From NCBI GenBank assembly GCA_963082975.1, contig OY720344.1:2356001-2420000 (forward strand): DNA of 64,000 nucleotides. The letters run 5' to 3'. Positions 29,701-39,554 of the stretch are shown in pieces. This DNA is from Labia minor (Eukaryota > Arthropoda > Insecta > Dermaptera > Spongiphoridae). Within the stretch, counting starts at the first letter, position 1; each line of letters opens with the position of its first letter. The notes under the pieces were generated by a model. The model was not told the origin of the DNA. It saw only the letters and a program-made list of their open reading frames with translations, and did not search any database. A program made the translations under genes and the position numbers.

Positions 29701-29890
29701 TATACCAAATTTCATCAAAATCGGTTGAGCCGTTCAGGCTGTACACATCTATACGGACGGACGGACAGACATGATGCTAAAAATACTTTTTTCTGTTAAG
29801 AAAATGCATGATTCGTGGGGAGATATGTAAAAATATCCATAAGTGAAATTTGGTGTGAAAACAATACCTCCCTTACTATCGTCGGTCGGT

Positions 29891-30642
29891 AAAAAACAAA
29901 TAAATCAATTAATTTAAATTAATACTATTAATGAATGTATATATTGGTAATTTATCTATAGTTTTATACCGTTAATTTTTATAAATTGTCTCAAGTTTCT
30001 ATTTTTGCATTTTCTCAAGTTTCATTAAAATAAAAATATTCAATAATAATCTAGCAATGAAAATAAAATATCAAAATGGAATGATCAAGAAATATTATAC
30101 TCTATTTCACTATTATAACATAGAAAATACTTAAGAACCATAGGCGGTGGAAATATTAGGAGATTTCATTGCCTCTCTGCATCTTCAGAAATAGTTAGGG
30201 TTATAAAAGGGAAAAAGCTGCGATAGGCAGGGCACGTGGCTAGAATGGGAGAGGAAAAAGATATTGGTGGGGAGACCGATTGGAAAACCAATGACGCGTA
30301 GGAAGGGACGTAAGAGAGATGGGACAAGGGCTTAGGATAGGGACACTTGGAGAAATGTGGTTGTTGCGTCCAAAAACTTTCGAGTATCTTTCAGCCACAT
30401 AGATAGATAGATATAACATATACAATAATAATAATATATATAATTAATTTACTCATTAAATTAAAATAGATTTTGAATAAGAACACAAAAAGAAATGAAT
30501 GTTTTATGTAATATAAGGATTGAAACAAAATGGATGAAAACCTTTTACTACTTTCAACCAAATACTATGTACCACTCGGGGGTACAGGGGGCGGAGCCCC
30601 CGTCTAGGTGTGAAGAGCGCCGAAGGCGCTCTGAGCAGCTAG
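29891..30642 (+). mobile_element. Helitron family copy 3 (5' truncated)
   Basis: The copy matches the 35192-37069 Helitron from its internal position near 35790 to the 3' end. The 3' end shows the perfect hairpin GAGCGCC-GAA-GGCGCTC followed 11 bases later by CTAG, with T as the next base, as Helitrons require. A GGGGGCGGAGCCCCC palindrome lies just upstream. The 5' TC end is missing; the copy abuts the family X palindrome. It carries the RTE-like LINE piece common to the family. Confidence 0.85.
30165..30405 (+). mobile_element. RTE-like LINE 3' fragment inside Helitron copy 3
   Basis: Reading frames with small interruptions give IVRVIKGKKLR, AGHVARMGEEKDIGG and a terminal RDTWRNVV-like stretch. 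These match the C-terminal end of the endonuclease/reverse-transcriptase ORF of arthropod RTE-like LINEs. A TAGATAGATA tail follows. Confidence 0.7.
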
Positions 30643-31540
30643 TGTGTTAATAAAAAAAATAAGTGATGATAATAATGAATTTATAGCTTGTTTAGTTATA
30701 AAATGATGCTTGTAGCATACGAGAAGTGATGAAACTTTTCAATGAACATAAATTATTTCATAAAACCAGTTTCTTAGACTACTATACATTGTATAGTATA
30801 ATAACTAAATATATACTAATTTACATTTTTAATATTTATTCTATCTATAATACGGAGATTTATTATGTATTTTAATTATTATTATTATACTCATATTTCC
30901 TTGATAAATACATAGATAATAAATCATTAATGTATGTACATTAATATCTATTAACTAAATTATTATTAAATATATATAAATTATTTAATAATTTTTATTG
31001 AGTCTACTTCTTCTTATTAAACAAACAAAACAAAATTAAAAAAAATAATAAAATAAAACAATTACAAATAAATTTAAATTCATTTATATAGTTTTAATTA
31101 ATTAACTAATTAATTCTATACAATTAATTAATTTAATTAATTTAAGTTATAATTTAACACACTTTTAGCTCTGCAAGGTAGTAGTAGTAGTAGTAGTAGT
31201 AGTTGTAGTAGTAGTAGTAGTACAACTTGTTACAAGATATCTACTAGTCAATTAATTTTTTTTTTTTTTTTTTTTTTAATTTTTCAGTAATGTATAAACT
31301 CGTAGAAGAGATTATAAATAAATAAATAAATAAATAAATATTTATTATTATTACAAACTACATATTAATACACCTAGAATAAATTTATTTAACTGTAGAT
31401 AGTTAGAAGTAATAATATACATACTGAAGTGATATTTTGGGGCAGTAAGGTAAAAGAGAAAATAATAAAATTTTATAAAATCAAAATGTTGAACAATTTA
31501 TTTAAATTTATGAGTGTGTGTAATGATATATAAAAAAAAA
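30643..31540. other. AT-rich intergenic DNA with microsatellites
   Basis: No gene is seen. There is a (GTA)n tract near 31178-31222, a poly(T) run near 31257-31277 and an (AATA)n tract near 31316-31340. Confidence 0.7.
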
Positions 31541-32185
31541 GGTTTGTAGGATTAATATTAGGTGTAAAATTGGTCGCAATAAGGGTGTGATGGTAGCACT
31601 TTTGGAAGAGGGAATCCAGCTTCAGGCTGAAGTTCTTGAGATATTGAGGAGGTTAGATAAATCAAAGAAGACCCCGCAACTCGAACAGGTGTCTTCTTGC
31701 AAACAATATTTCTTGTTAACGATGTGCCAGAGCTCATATAAGCGAGGATCCGTGGACGGCTAACTGGTGTTCCAAAAGCAGAATTAATGAATACAATAAC
31801 ACCAGCGAAAGATGAAATCCAAGAATCAAGGCAACAATAGATTCAAGTCAATAATATAGAAAACTGTTAATCTTGTTGCCAGTCCTTATATAAGCGATTG
31901 ACCAGTGGACTGGTGAATTGTGGTCCCTTTTTCCTCCAATCCAGTCCATCCTGTCGGGACGCTAGCTACCGCCCGACTCCTCTCATCAAGACCATCCGGT
32001 CGGGACAATTGCTACTCCACGACTGACTCTTTGACTTTCCAACAAGCAGTCTCTTCAGGGGAAACGTATTCCAATCCTAATCCTTTCCACAAAGAAAGTT
32101 ATTTTTTAAATAAATAAATTTAATTTTTTCTTTTATTTTAAGAATTAATGATATTTTTAAAATATCATTACAATACATACATATT
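31541..32185. other. Moderately GC-richer unassigned block with a 57-codon ORF
   Basis: This block stands out from the surrounding AT-rich DNA by its balanced base composition. It contains GGACCATCC/GTCGGGAC-like short repeats around 31940-32010. I recognise no family. It may be a piece of a dispersed repeat or a decayed exon. Confidence 0.4.
31590..31763 (+). CDS. Short hypothetical ORF (57 aa)
   Basis: This ATG-to-TAA frame codes MVALLEEGIQLQAEVLEILR followed by RLDKSKKTPQLEQVSSCKQY and 17 more residues. The first 25 residues are amphipathic and predicted helical. The frame stays open upstream of the ATG for at least 18 codons (CKIGRNKGV and before). The composition is protein-like, unlike the AT-rich frames around it. 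No family is recognised. It could be an exon remnant or part of a transposon. Support is weak. Confidence 0.25.
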   Translation: MVALLEEGIQLQAEVLEILRRLDKSKKTPQLEQVSSCKQYFLLTMCQSSYKRGSVDG

Positions 32186-32193
32186 ATATGTAC

Positions 32194-32887
32194 CGCAGTG
32201 GCGTACCTAAGGGGGGGGGGGCGGTGGGTGCGGTCCGCACATGGCGGCACTTATCTTAAGGCGGCATTTTTTATATTTAAGTAGTTATAGTTGTAAAAAG
32301 CAACTTATTCATTTCATATTTATTTTTTTCTTTCTTGAATAATTAATGATTATTATGATTATTATAAGTTTACTATTTGATTTCTATAAATTATGATTAA
32401 CTATAATATATGATTTCGAATATTATTCCTCGGTGTATATAAATGCATTTTAGTGTAAATTTTGAATTCTAATTCCAAGAACAGGATAATAATTTTATTT
32501 TATTGTATTCATTAAAATTCGTTGAATTGGTAAACGCATCTTTAAGACTTTGATCGGCAAAATTATCTTCGTTTTACAATGAGTCAATTAAGACTACAAA
32601 ATCTTACAATATTGTCAATAGAACAAGAAATTACAAATAATATAAATTTTGAGAGCATTATACACGATTTTTCTAGTATGAAAGCTAGAAGAGTAAATAT
32701 TATATAAATATGTTTACGGGTGCATACAAATAGGTGTAAAAAAATTTACTCTGTATTAATTAATATTGATTAAATAACTTAATAATTTATTTATGTGTAT
32801 TAATTTATAAAAACCACTATTTGATTGACTTATAATAGAAAGGGCGGCAAACAATCATATTATAATGTAGTTACCTTGTTACCTACG
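32194..32887 (+). mobile_element. hAT-type non-autonomous DNA transposon with exact 8-bp target duplication
   Basis: The 694-bp element is flanked on both sides by ATATGTAC (32186-32193 and 32888-32895), the 8-bp duplication typical of hAT elements. The left part reads CAGTGGCGTACCTAAGGGGG; the complement of the right end reads CGTAGGTAACAAGG, only partly similar. It contains the last piece of a hAT transposase gene, so it is a deletion derivative. Confidence 0.8.
32579..32707 (+). pseudogene. hAT transposase C-terminal remnant (42 aa)
   Basis: The frame codes MSQLRLQNLTILSIEQEITN, then NINFESIIHDFSSMKARRVN and II, and stops at TAA. The LxxLxxLSIE...FxxxKAR arrangement is the usual C-terminal end of hAT-type (hATC dimerisation) transposases and ZMYM/ZBED-like relatives. 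Everything upstream of this end is absent. It matches the orientation and 8-bp target duplication of the host element. Confidence 0.75.
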
Positions 32888-32984
32888 ATATGTACAATAA
32901 TAATAATAGCGTTCGTTGTATAGTAAATGGTTGGGAAAAAATAATTGTTTCCTTGTAAAAATCGTCCTTTTTAACATCTTGCCA

Positions 32985-34125
32985 GAGATCACGAAAATTT
33001 TCGATGTCGAGATTTTGATGTTTTTATACGTTTTGAAGGTTCCCTAAATCATTTTCACTAAGGTTAAAAAAAATGTCTGTCTGTGTGTGTGTGTGTGTGT
33101 GTGTATGTGTGTGTGTGTGTGTGTAGACAAGATTACGCAAAAAAGGTTTGAGCTAGAATGATGAAATTTGGTACATGGGCATTATTAAAAATTCGTAGTT
33201 TTCTATCCACTTTTGAGAAATATAGCTCAACCGAAAGAGGGCCATTATACCTACAACGTTTTGATTTTTTTTCCTCTAAAGTGACCGTAAAAATAAAGAT
33301 ATAGGTTTGATAGTTGTTTACATGAGTTATGTGTTTACCTTACCACGGGTTTAATGGGTAATTAAAAGGTAAATAATAAAAGGCAATTTTATTTAAGAAA
33401 GAGTAAGAAATTTATTATGAGTTTGAAGATACAAATTATTTAATCATACAAAGGCCGAATAGGCAAATGCACTGGGACACACTCCAGTCTGTACTAACTA
33501 TATCTCTCGTATCATTACATCTGGTTTCATTACATCTGCTTATTCATCTGGGTTTTTCATTCTATATCACCTGAACAAAAGGTAAGGAGAAAGGGAGGGG
33601 AGAGGGATGAAATGAAGAAGGGTTTTTCCGGACACATGTCGAAGTTTCTCTTCAAAAGGGTCAGTGTTTGACAGCAATTGCAAACAATAAATTACACTGT
33701 TTTCAATTGAACGACCCTTTCCAGGTGTCTACCTGCTAAGACACTTAATTTTAAGAATGTTTATTGACATACTGTAAATTATGTCGAATCATAAACTTAT
33801 TTTCACCTCTAGTGTAATGTAAACACGTGGAGTTTGAATATAACTCATGATTAAAAATTGTATAAAACTGCTATATATAGAGTTTCAGCTTCATTGAATT
33901 GCTGAAAGTACCAGAATTAATTAATTTTTTAACACTGCAAATTTCACGCGCCAACACGTGACGACAAAGAGTCAAACATGCGCTGTTTTAATAAATATTA
34001 TATATTAATTTTAATTTATAATTTATAATGAATTAAATTTAATTTAAATATAATATATTATGTTATTTAATACAATTCAAATAGCTCCAGCTAATTTCAA
34101 ATTAAAAACCATTAGAAAAATTGTC
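32985..34125 (+). mobile_element. Family Y element, copy 1 (interrupted)
   Basis: The sequence matches the complement of 41013-42027. Shared marks are CACGAAAATTTTCGATG, CCTACAACGTTTTGATTTTT, a (TG)n tract near 33080-33122, AAATTTGGTACATGGGC and CACGTGACG near 33955. The terminal ACTATCTCGC repeat is decayed here. About 510 bases at 33327-33837 are an insertion absent from the other copy. No coding capacity is seen. Confidence 0.7.
33327..33837. mobile_element. Probable MITE inside family Y copy 1
   Basis: This stretch is missing from family Y copy 2. Its ends are inverted: ATGAGTTATGTGTTTACC at the left and the complement ATGAGTTATATTCAAACT with CGTGTTTACATTAC at the right. The interior shows no open reading frame. 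The superfamily is not clear. Confidence 0.5.
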
Positions 34126-34217
34126 AAAGATTCTAAGCGAAGCCATAAAAAATTTGGTGGTGAACAATTTAAATTTAATTTACTTGAATAAAATTATTAT
34201 CCCATTATCACTATTAT

Positions 34218-34534
34218 CAGTGTCGCATTTACCACTAGGCACATGAGGCGATATCCCAGTTTTAATATTTATTTTTAAAATTTTTTTTATAAATTATAAA
34301 AATTCATGATATAATAGGTACAGTGTACAGCGATATGCAACTGAACCTAAAGTAAATGGAATTTATTTTATAAAAAGATCATTAATTCTGTTGTCTTTAT
34401 ATTTGTTTTTGTTATGTATTAAATAATATATTTGCCCTTGAATTATTTTCTGAAAATTATTTGTATTATACAACTCTCCCCCCCCCCACCCCCACATTGT
34501 GCCTAGGGCCTCTGAAATGCTAAATGCGACACTG
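34218..34534. mobile_element. hAT-like MITE (317 bp)
   Basis: The terminal inverted repeats begin CAGTGTCGCATTTA at both ends. The flanking octamers ACTATTAT and CCCATTAT agree at six of eight positions, compatible with an old 8-bp duplication. A poly(C) tract lies near 34477-34490. No coding sequence is seen. Confidence 0.7.
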
Positions 34535-35046
34535 CCCATTATACTATTTCATTCTCATTCGTCATTATCGATGTTTTTGAAGTGAAAACTTCTTTAGCGG
34601 CGTTGAGCACTTTTGCGGGATGGGGAAAAAATATAGATTTCGCGTGAGATTCCAAAACGACCGACCGACCGATATACGCATGCGCAATACGCCAGAATGT
34701 TAGACACTAAACTTCTGATACATTCAATATTTTACTTACATTGTGATTTATATTTTTATTTTTATTACAACTATTATTATGGGTATGTTATTTTTGGCAG
34801 TTTAAAAAAAATTAGAAATATTAATAAAATTTATCAAAATAATAAGTTGAAAAGATTTCCAATTATTTTTATTTATTTATTGTAAATTTTTCAATGTGTA
34901 ACCATGGTAACCATAAATAGACTTTTAACAAAATATTACTAATTAAATTAATTTTGGATAAATTAATTTTGGATTTAACTACACTAAAACCTTCCCTGGG
35001 ACGCCCACAAAAATCCCTGAAAGTTTCATCGCAATCAGACGGGTAG
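34535..35046. other. Unclassified dispersed repeat material
   Basis: The block holds phrases typical of dispersed arthropod repeats: an ACCGACCGACCG run at about 34659, then GAAAGTTTCATCGCAATCAG and GACGGGTAGTTTTTGAG near 35020-35055. ORFs of 62 and 75 codons here are low-complexity and overlap these repeats. Confidence 0.5.
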
Positions 35047-35191
35047 TTTTTGAGTATTTGACAGACACACACACAGACAGACAGACAGACAGACATATAT
35101 ATATATATTCATACACATCGTATTTTTAATATTTTTGTAATAATAATCAGTTTGCTGAAAAAAATAATTATGAATTTTATATATATATATA
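35047..35191 (+). repeat. 145-bp direct repeat, left copy, flanking Helitron 1
   Basis: The sequence from TTTTGAGTATTTGACAGACA through CATACACATCG to the (TA)n tract is repeated almost identically at 37138-37291, on the other side of the Helitron and its extra 68-bp tail. The differences are in microsatellite length only. Confidence 0.9.
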
Positions 35192-37069
35192 TCTATATAT
35201 ATAAAGGAGAGTGTTTGTATGTATGTATGTATGTATGTAATTTGTTTACTTTTTTGCTGTCATAGAAACAAACAAAAAAAAATTTCCTACTTAACCGACA
35301 CTTTACCGGTAATTTAGAATTATAAACATCAAAAAATAAGAAACGATTTCTATGAAATTACACATCACAATATTCTTATATACCTCTATGGTAACATAGG
35401 CTATAGATTTTATTAATATCTAATCAATAACCGCAGAATTTAATTTTTTAAAGTTTATATATAATTCTCCGTGTTGTTCATTCAAGAGCCAGGCGTGGTC
35501 CACTGACTGGCGGACTCATTTTACACAATGTATATAACTCTAGCGATTCCCAATCAAAGAATTATTATAATATTTAACTTTTTATTTTAAATTCTAATAT
35601 TCAAATATCATTTCAATTAAATAATTTATTCTAAAAGTTCTCATTTTAATTAATATAATAAAATATTTAAATCATATTTAACTTAAATTATTTTGTATTT
35701 ATTCTTTCTATATTTGAATACTTCTTTTATTTTAAGGGAGGGAATTAACTATGATCTAAAAAAATTAATAAATGAACTTAATAATAAAAAATCAAATAAA
35801 TCCATTAATTTAAATTAATACTATTAATGAATGTTTATATTGTTAATTTATCTTTAGTTTTATCAATACTTTTATACCGTTAATTTTTATAAATTATTTT
35901 TTATAAATTGTCTCAAGTCTCTAACTTTGCATTTTCTCAAATTTTATTATAATTAAAAATATTCAATAAAATCAAGCAATGAAATTAAAATATCAAAATG
36001 AAATGATCAAGAAATATTATACTCTATTATAACTTATAAACTATAGGCGGAGGAAATATTAGACAATATCATTGCGGGTTCGGGCCAAATCGATCAACAT
36101 TAATTAAGATATTTTCATTATGACAGATATTAAAAAAACCGCGAATTCAATATCTCTGTTCACTAATTATTTGTAGACTTTAGTAAAACCTACGCATGAC
36201 TCAATAGATCCGGATAAACTTTTTCAAATTTTGATCTTAAAATTTATCTTGAAGGTAGTAAAGAAAGAGTAAGATGTGGAAATCAATTGTAAAATATTAG
36301 GTTACCCAGACGACTTAAATATAATAGGAGATTCGGCAATTGCAATTACAGATAGCGAGGAAAAATTAATCGAGGTAGGAAAAGAGATGAGGTTTGAAAT
36401 TAATAATGATAAATAAATATACTTAGAAACAAACAGGAGCAGTATTAACAAACAAAATGTAGAATTTGAATATGTAGAAAAATTGAATGTAATCACGAAG
36501 GATAATAATATTTGAGAAGAATTTAAATCGAAGTTGCAATTGGGAAACGCCTGTTATCATGCAGTAAAGAGGCTTATCTCATCAAAATTATTATAAAAGG
36601 GAATGAAAATTAAAATATATAAAACAATTATTTTGTCTGTTGTATTATATGGGTGTGAGACATGGTCTATCTTAGGAGATGAGAGTGGATTCAGAGTATT
36701 TGAGAATAGGATTCTTCCCAGCATTTATGGTCCAAAGATGAGGACACCAGGGAATGACGTAAGAAAGATGGAACAGAGGCTCAGGATAAGGACACTTGGA
36801 GAAATGTGGTTGTAGCTGCCAAGAACTTTCGAGTAGATAGATATAACATATTCAATAATAATATATATAATTAATTTACTGATTAAATTAAAATATATTT
36901 TAAATAATCACACAATAAGAAATGAATGTTTTATGTTATACATTGATTGAAACAAAATGGATGAAAACCTTTTACTACTTTCAACCAAATACTATGTACC
37001 ACTCGGGGGTACAGGGGGCGGAGCCCCCGTCTAGATGTGAAGAGCGACGAAGGAGCTCTGAGCAGCTAG
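35192..37069 (+). mobile_element. Helitron family copy 1 (full length, non-autonomous)
   Basis: The 5' end is A-TCTATATATATATAAAGGAG and the 3' end is CTAG-T, both as expected for Helitrons, with no terminal inverted repeats. Near the 3' end the GGGGGCGGAGCCCCC palindrome and the terminal hairpin are present, but the hairpin reads GAGCGACGAAGGAGCTC, with two of seven stem pairs lost. No Rep or helicase gene is present. The interior carries an RTE-like LINE fragment. A very similar copy lies inverted at 43892-45765. Confidence 0.9.
36150..36845 (+). mobile_element. RTE-like LINE reverse-transcriptase fragment inside Helitron 1
   Basis: Broken frames give DFSKTYA and DPDKLFQ (motif A region), GYPDDLNIIGDSAIAITD (the catalytic YADD box as YPDD, about 36303-36314), then SEEKLIEVGKEM and, from 36603, MKIKIYKTIILSVVLYGCET. 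The last is the conserved C-terminal part of RTE-like and related LINE reverse transcriptases. The piece runs to the LINE 3' end (DTWRNVVVAAKNFRV) and a TAGATAGAT tail, so it is a 5'-truncated LINE embedded in the Helitron. Several stops and frameshifts are present. Confidence 0.85.
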
Positions 37070-37137
37070 TTATTATATATTAAGAGAAGTGATAATCTGA
37101 TAATGTAATCCATGTTTGGAATTGAAGTATTGTAAAT
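37070..37137 (+). repeat. 68-bp tail shared downstream of Helitron copies 1 and 2
   Basis: After the CTAG end, copies 1 and 2 continue identically through TAAGAGAAGTGATAATCTG and CCATGTTTGGAATTGAAG to about ATTGTAAATTT. The three other copies have unrelated sequence right after CTAG. The shared tail therefore seems to have moved with the element. Confidence 0.85.
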
Positions 37138-37291
37138 TTTTGAGTATTTGACAGACACACACACACAGACAGACAGACAGACAGACATATATATATATAT
37201 ATATATTCATACACATCGTATTTTTAATATTTTTGTAATAATAATCAGTTTGCTGAAAAAAATAATTATGAATTTTATATATATATATATA
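37138..37291 (+). repeat. 145-bp direct repeat, right copy
   Basis: This repeats 35047-35191, with longer CA and TA microsatellites. It continues into ACGTATATAAATTTC, probably the original downstream sequence before the Helitron arrived. Confidence 0.9.
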
Positions 37292-37309
37292 CGTATATAA
37301 ATTTCATTT

Positions 37310-37525
37310 TTCTCGTGAAGCTGGTGCGCATTCCGTCTGCTTTCAAATTTCTTACGCACAAGTTTTCACTTCTGTCGGCCAGTCCAACGCTTACCCTGGA
37401 TCGCCTCCCTAGCGATATTCACAACGATGTCTATTGCATCGAGTGTCGAACGAGCCCTGCGAAAACCAAACTGCTGTTCTGAGAGTCCATTCTCTTCTTC
37501 AAGGGTCATTTCTATCCTATCCTAT
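37310..37525 (-). mobile_element. LINE reverse-transcriptase fragment (R1/Jockey-like)
   Basis: The minus strand reads NGLSEQQFGFRRARSTLDAI then DIVVNIAREAIQGKRW. This is the reverse-transcriptase block just before motif A in R1/Jockey-type LINEs. It differs from both the intact LINE at 46250-50950 and the RTE-like pieces. Only about 60 codons are preserved. Confidence 0.75.
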
Positions 37526-37868
37526 TATGTGTGTGTGTATGTATGTATGTATGTATGTATGTAATGTCTGTGAGCAAATTTACTCAAAAACTAATCAAGC
37601 TAGGACTTCGAAATTTGGTACACCGATATTATTCACAGTTTGTAGATTTCTATCAAAATTTCGTCAAAATCGGTTAACCGGAAGTGGTACTTTACCTACA
37701 CTGGTTGCGTTTACCTTTCAAGTAAAGTACCAGTTTGCTTCAAGATATTTGCTTCCTATTTTGTATATAGATTTAAAAATATGAAAAAAATTCAGATACC
37801 AAATTTCATCATGATCTGACTACCGGAAGTGACATTTTACCTATACAAGTAGCTTTAGGTGTAAATTA
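37526..37868. other. Unclassified dispersed repeat with (GTAT)n tract
   Basis: A (GTAT)n microsatellite at about 37536-37562 is followed by AATTTGGTACACCGA, CGGTTAACCGGAAGTGG and a second CCGGAAGTGACATTTTACC. This is the same style as families X and Y but not the same sequence. A 116-codon frame spanning 37434-37784 crosses the microsatellite and is not a gene. Confidence 0.5.
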
Positions 37869-38803
37869 TCTTATATATAAAATTCTCGTGTCACAAAACT
37901 TTGAAATCATACTTCTCCGAAACGGCTGGACCGATTCTTATGAAATTTTTTATGCATATTCAGTAGGTCTCAGGGCATGTCAGACTTCTTTTATTAAACC
38001 GCTAATTGCTAAGGTGTGTCCAGGGGGTGTAATTTACATAAAAATAATTTAGTTACCGTGCTAGATCATAGAGACACTGCTGGCGATAATTTGACATCTA
38101 TATATATCGTAATAGGAGACTTGCAACCAAAAGTGGTTCGTGGGTGAACAGTCTAAGGCGTTATCTTATGACTTTGCACTCTCAGTTCGAACTCGCAGAG
38201 GCACATTTTTTTTTTTTAAGTATTATATATTTTTTTTTACAAATTTATTAATTTTTATTATTTTAATATTTTATTAAATTATTTTATTTTATTAAATCGG
38301 GAAATTATTATCAAAGGGGATCAAAATTAAAATATATAAAACAATTATTTTTTCTGTTGTATTATATGGGTGGGAGGCATGGTCTATGACCTTAGGAGAC
38401 GAGAGTAGATTTAGAGTATTTGAGAATAGGATTCTTCCCATGCATTTATGGGCCAAAGAAAGATGAGGACACCGGGGAATAGCGGAGACTGCATAACAAG
38501 GAATTGCATGACCTCTATGCATCTCTAGATATAGGTCATAAAATCGAGAAGGCTGGGATCGGCAGGGCACATGGCTAGAATGGGAGAGGAAAAATATATT
38601 GGTGGGGAGTTCGATTGGAAAACGTCCGTGTGGAAGACCAATTGTGAACAGGGTGGACAATGTAGGAAGGAACGTGAGAGAGATGGGACAGGGTAGGAGT
38701 TAGATGGTTATAGCTCAGAATAGGGACACTCGGGGGGGGGGGGTACAGGGGGCGGAGCCCCCGTCTAGGTGTGGAGAGCGCCGAAGCCGCTCGGAGCAGC
38801 TAG
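37869..38803 (+). mobile_element. Helitron copy 4 (935 bp)
   Basis: The 5' end is A-TCTTATATATAAAATTCTCG and the 3' end is GAGCGCC-GAA-GCCGCTC then CTAG-T. The 5' half differs from copy 1, so this is a related subfamily sharing the 3' end. From 38320 it carries the same RTE-like LINE 3' piece, which here joins the GGGGG..GGGGGCGGAGCCCCC terminal block directly. Confidence 0.9.
38320..38735 (+). mobile_element. RTE-like LINE 3' fragment inside Helitron copy 4
   Basis: Broken frames give KIYKTIIFSVVLYGWEAWSM, LGDESRFRVFENRILP and ENVRVDQL-type residues further on, ending near AQNRDT. The fragment ends several codons earlier than in copies 1-3. A 122-codon frame on the opposite strand is only its shadow. 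Confidence 0.75.
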
Positions 38804-39554
38804 TAAATATATATGATAGTGTTTAACCATTTTACTTTATAATTTAAATTAATTGGTTTGTTTATTTTTATTGTTGTTAAAACATAATAATAATAACCTA
38901 ATTACCTAGTTATATGCGGGAAAGTCTAGGGGAGGACACTCCCGCTTTTTAATAAAGCTATAATATTATAATAAATGCAATAATAAATTCTATCCATCAA
39001 TGCAAACTTAAAATAAATATATAATTTTAATTATTTGAATAATTTATAAATTATATACCCATAAAATTTCGAAAAATAACATTTTTGATAATTGTGGTGG
39101 TGATGTGATGCTCGTTCATAATGGCCGAATTCGATTCGGTCCAATCGTTCCAATCTCTTTAATAGAATACGAGTATATACTACTGTATTGGTTAGAAATG
39201 ATGTCTCTCTGTTCTCTACATACCGAAAAATGAATCCTCTTATAATCTTTATTTCATCTACTGTAGTAGAATGGTATCAACAGTTGGCTACTCTTACAAT
39301 AACACACTTTCTACAACACTACACTCACCTGATCCATAGTCAATTCTCAGTAATGTTAATAAACATAGATGTTATTTATGAACGCTTGGAACTGTCGAAA
39401 ACTTGAAACAATGTCCCATTCATCAAGCGATCCTATTTGAATTATATTGTCCTCTTTTAAGTAATATGGATGTACGTGAGATTTTCAATATTTGTCTTCC
39501 ATGTTTATTTATGTATGGTGTCTTAATGACATTCTCCTATTAAAAGGCATTTTT
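38804..39554. other. Intergenic, unassigned
   Basis: The left half is AT-rich. About 39060-39540 is less AT-biased and includes a 72-codon frame (39188-39406), without recognisable similarity. I can support neither a gene nor a repeat family here. Confidence 0.4.

Larger units (their letters stand above)
28383..29890 (-). mobile_element. Family X element, right arm of palindrome, split by a Tigger-like element
   Basis: This is the reverse complement of family X, beginning at its 3' end (AAGTTGACCTGTGGCCAGGT) and ending CGTCGGTCGGT at 29890. With the left arm it forms a tail-to-tail palindrome with arms near 590 bp. The DNA transposon at 28812-29700 interrupts it. When that insert and one TA are removed, the remainder (about 617 bp) matches the uninterrupted copies. 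Confidence 0.85.

Noticed and set aside
27786-29890. Family X as a Helitron
   Set aside because: Although it has a 3' hairpin, copies start with ACCGACC and end AACTTAT, not TC...CTRR, and the ends are inverted repeats.
31541-32120. LTR of a retrotransposon
   Set aside because: No second copy, no TG...CA ends and no adjacent retroelement genes were found.
37434-37784. 116-codon frame as a gene
   Set aside because: It crosses a (GTAT)n microsatellite and dispersed repeat sequence, and overlaps an antisense LINE fragment.
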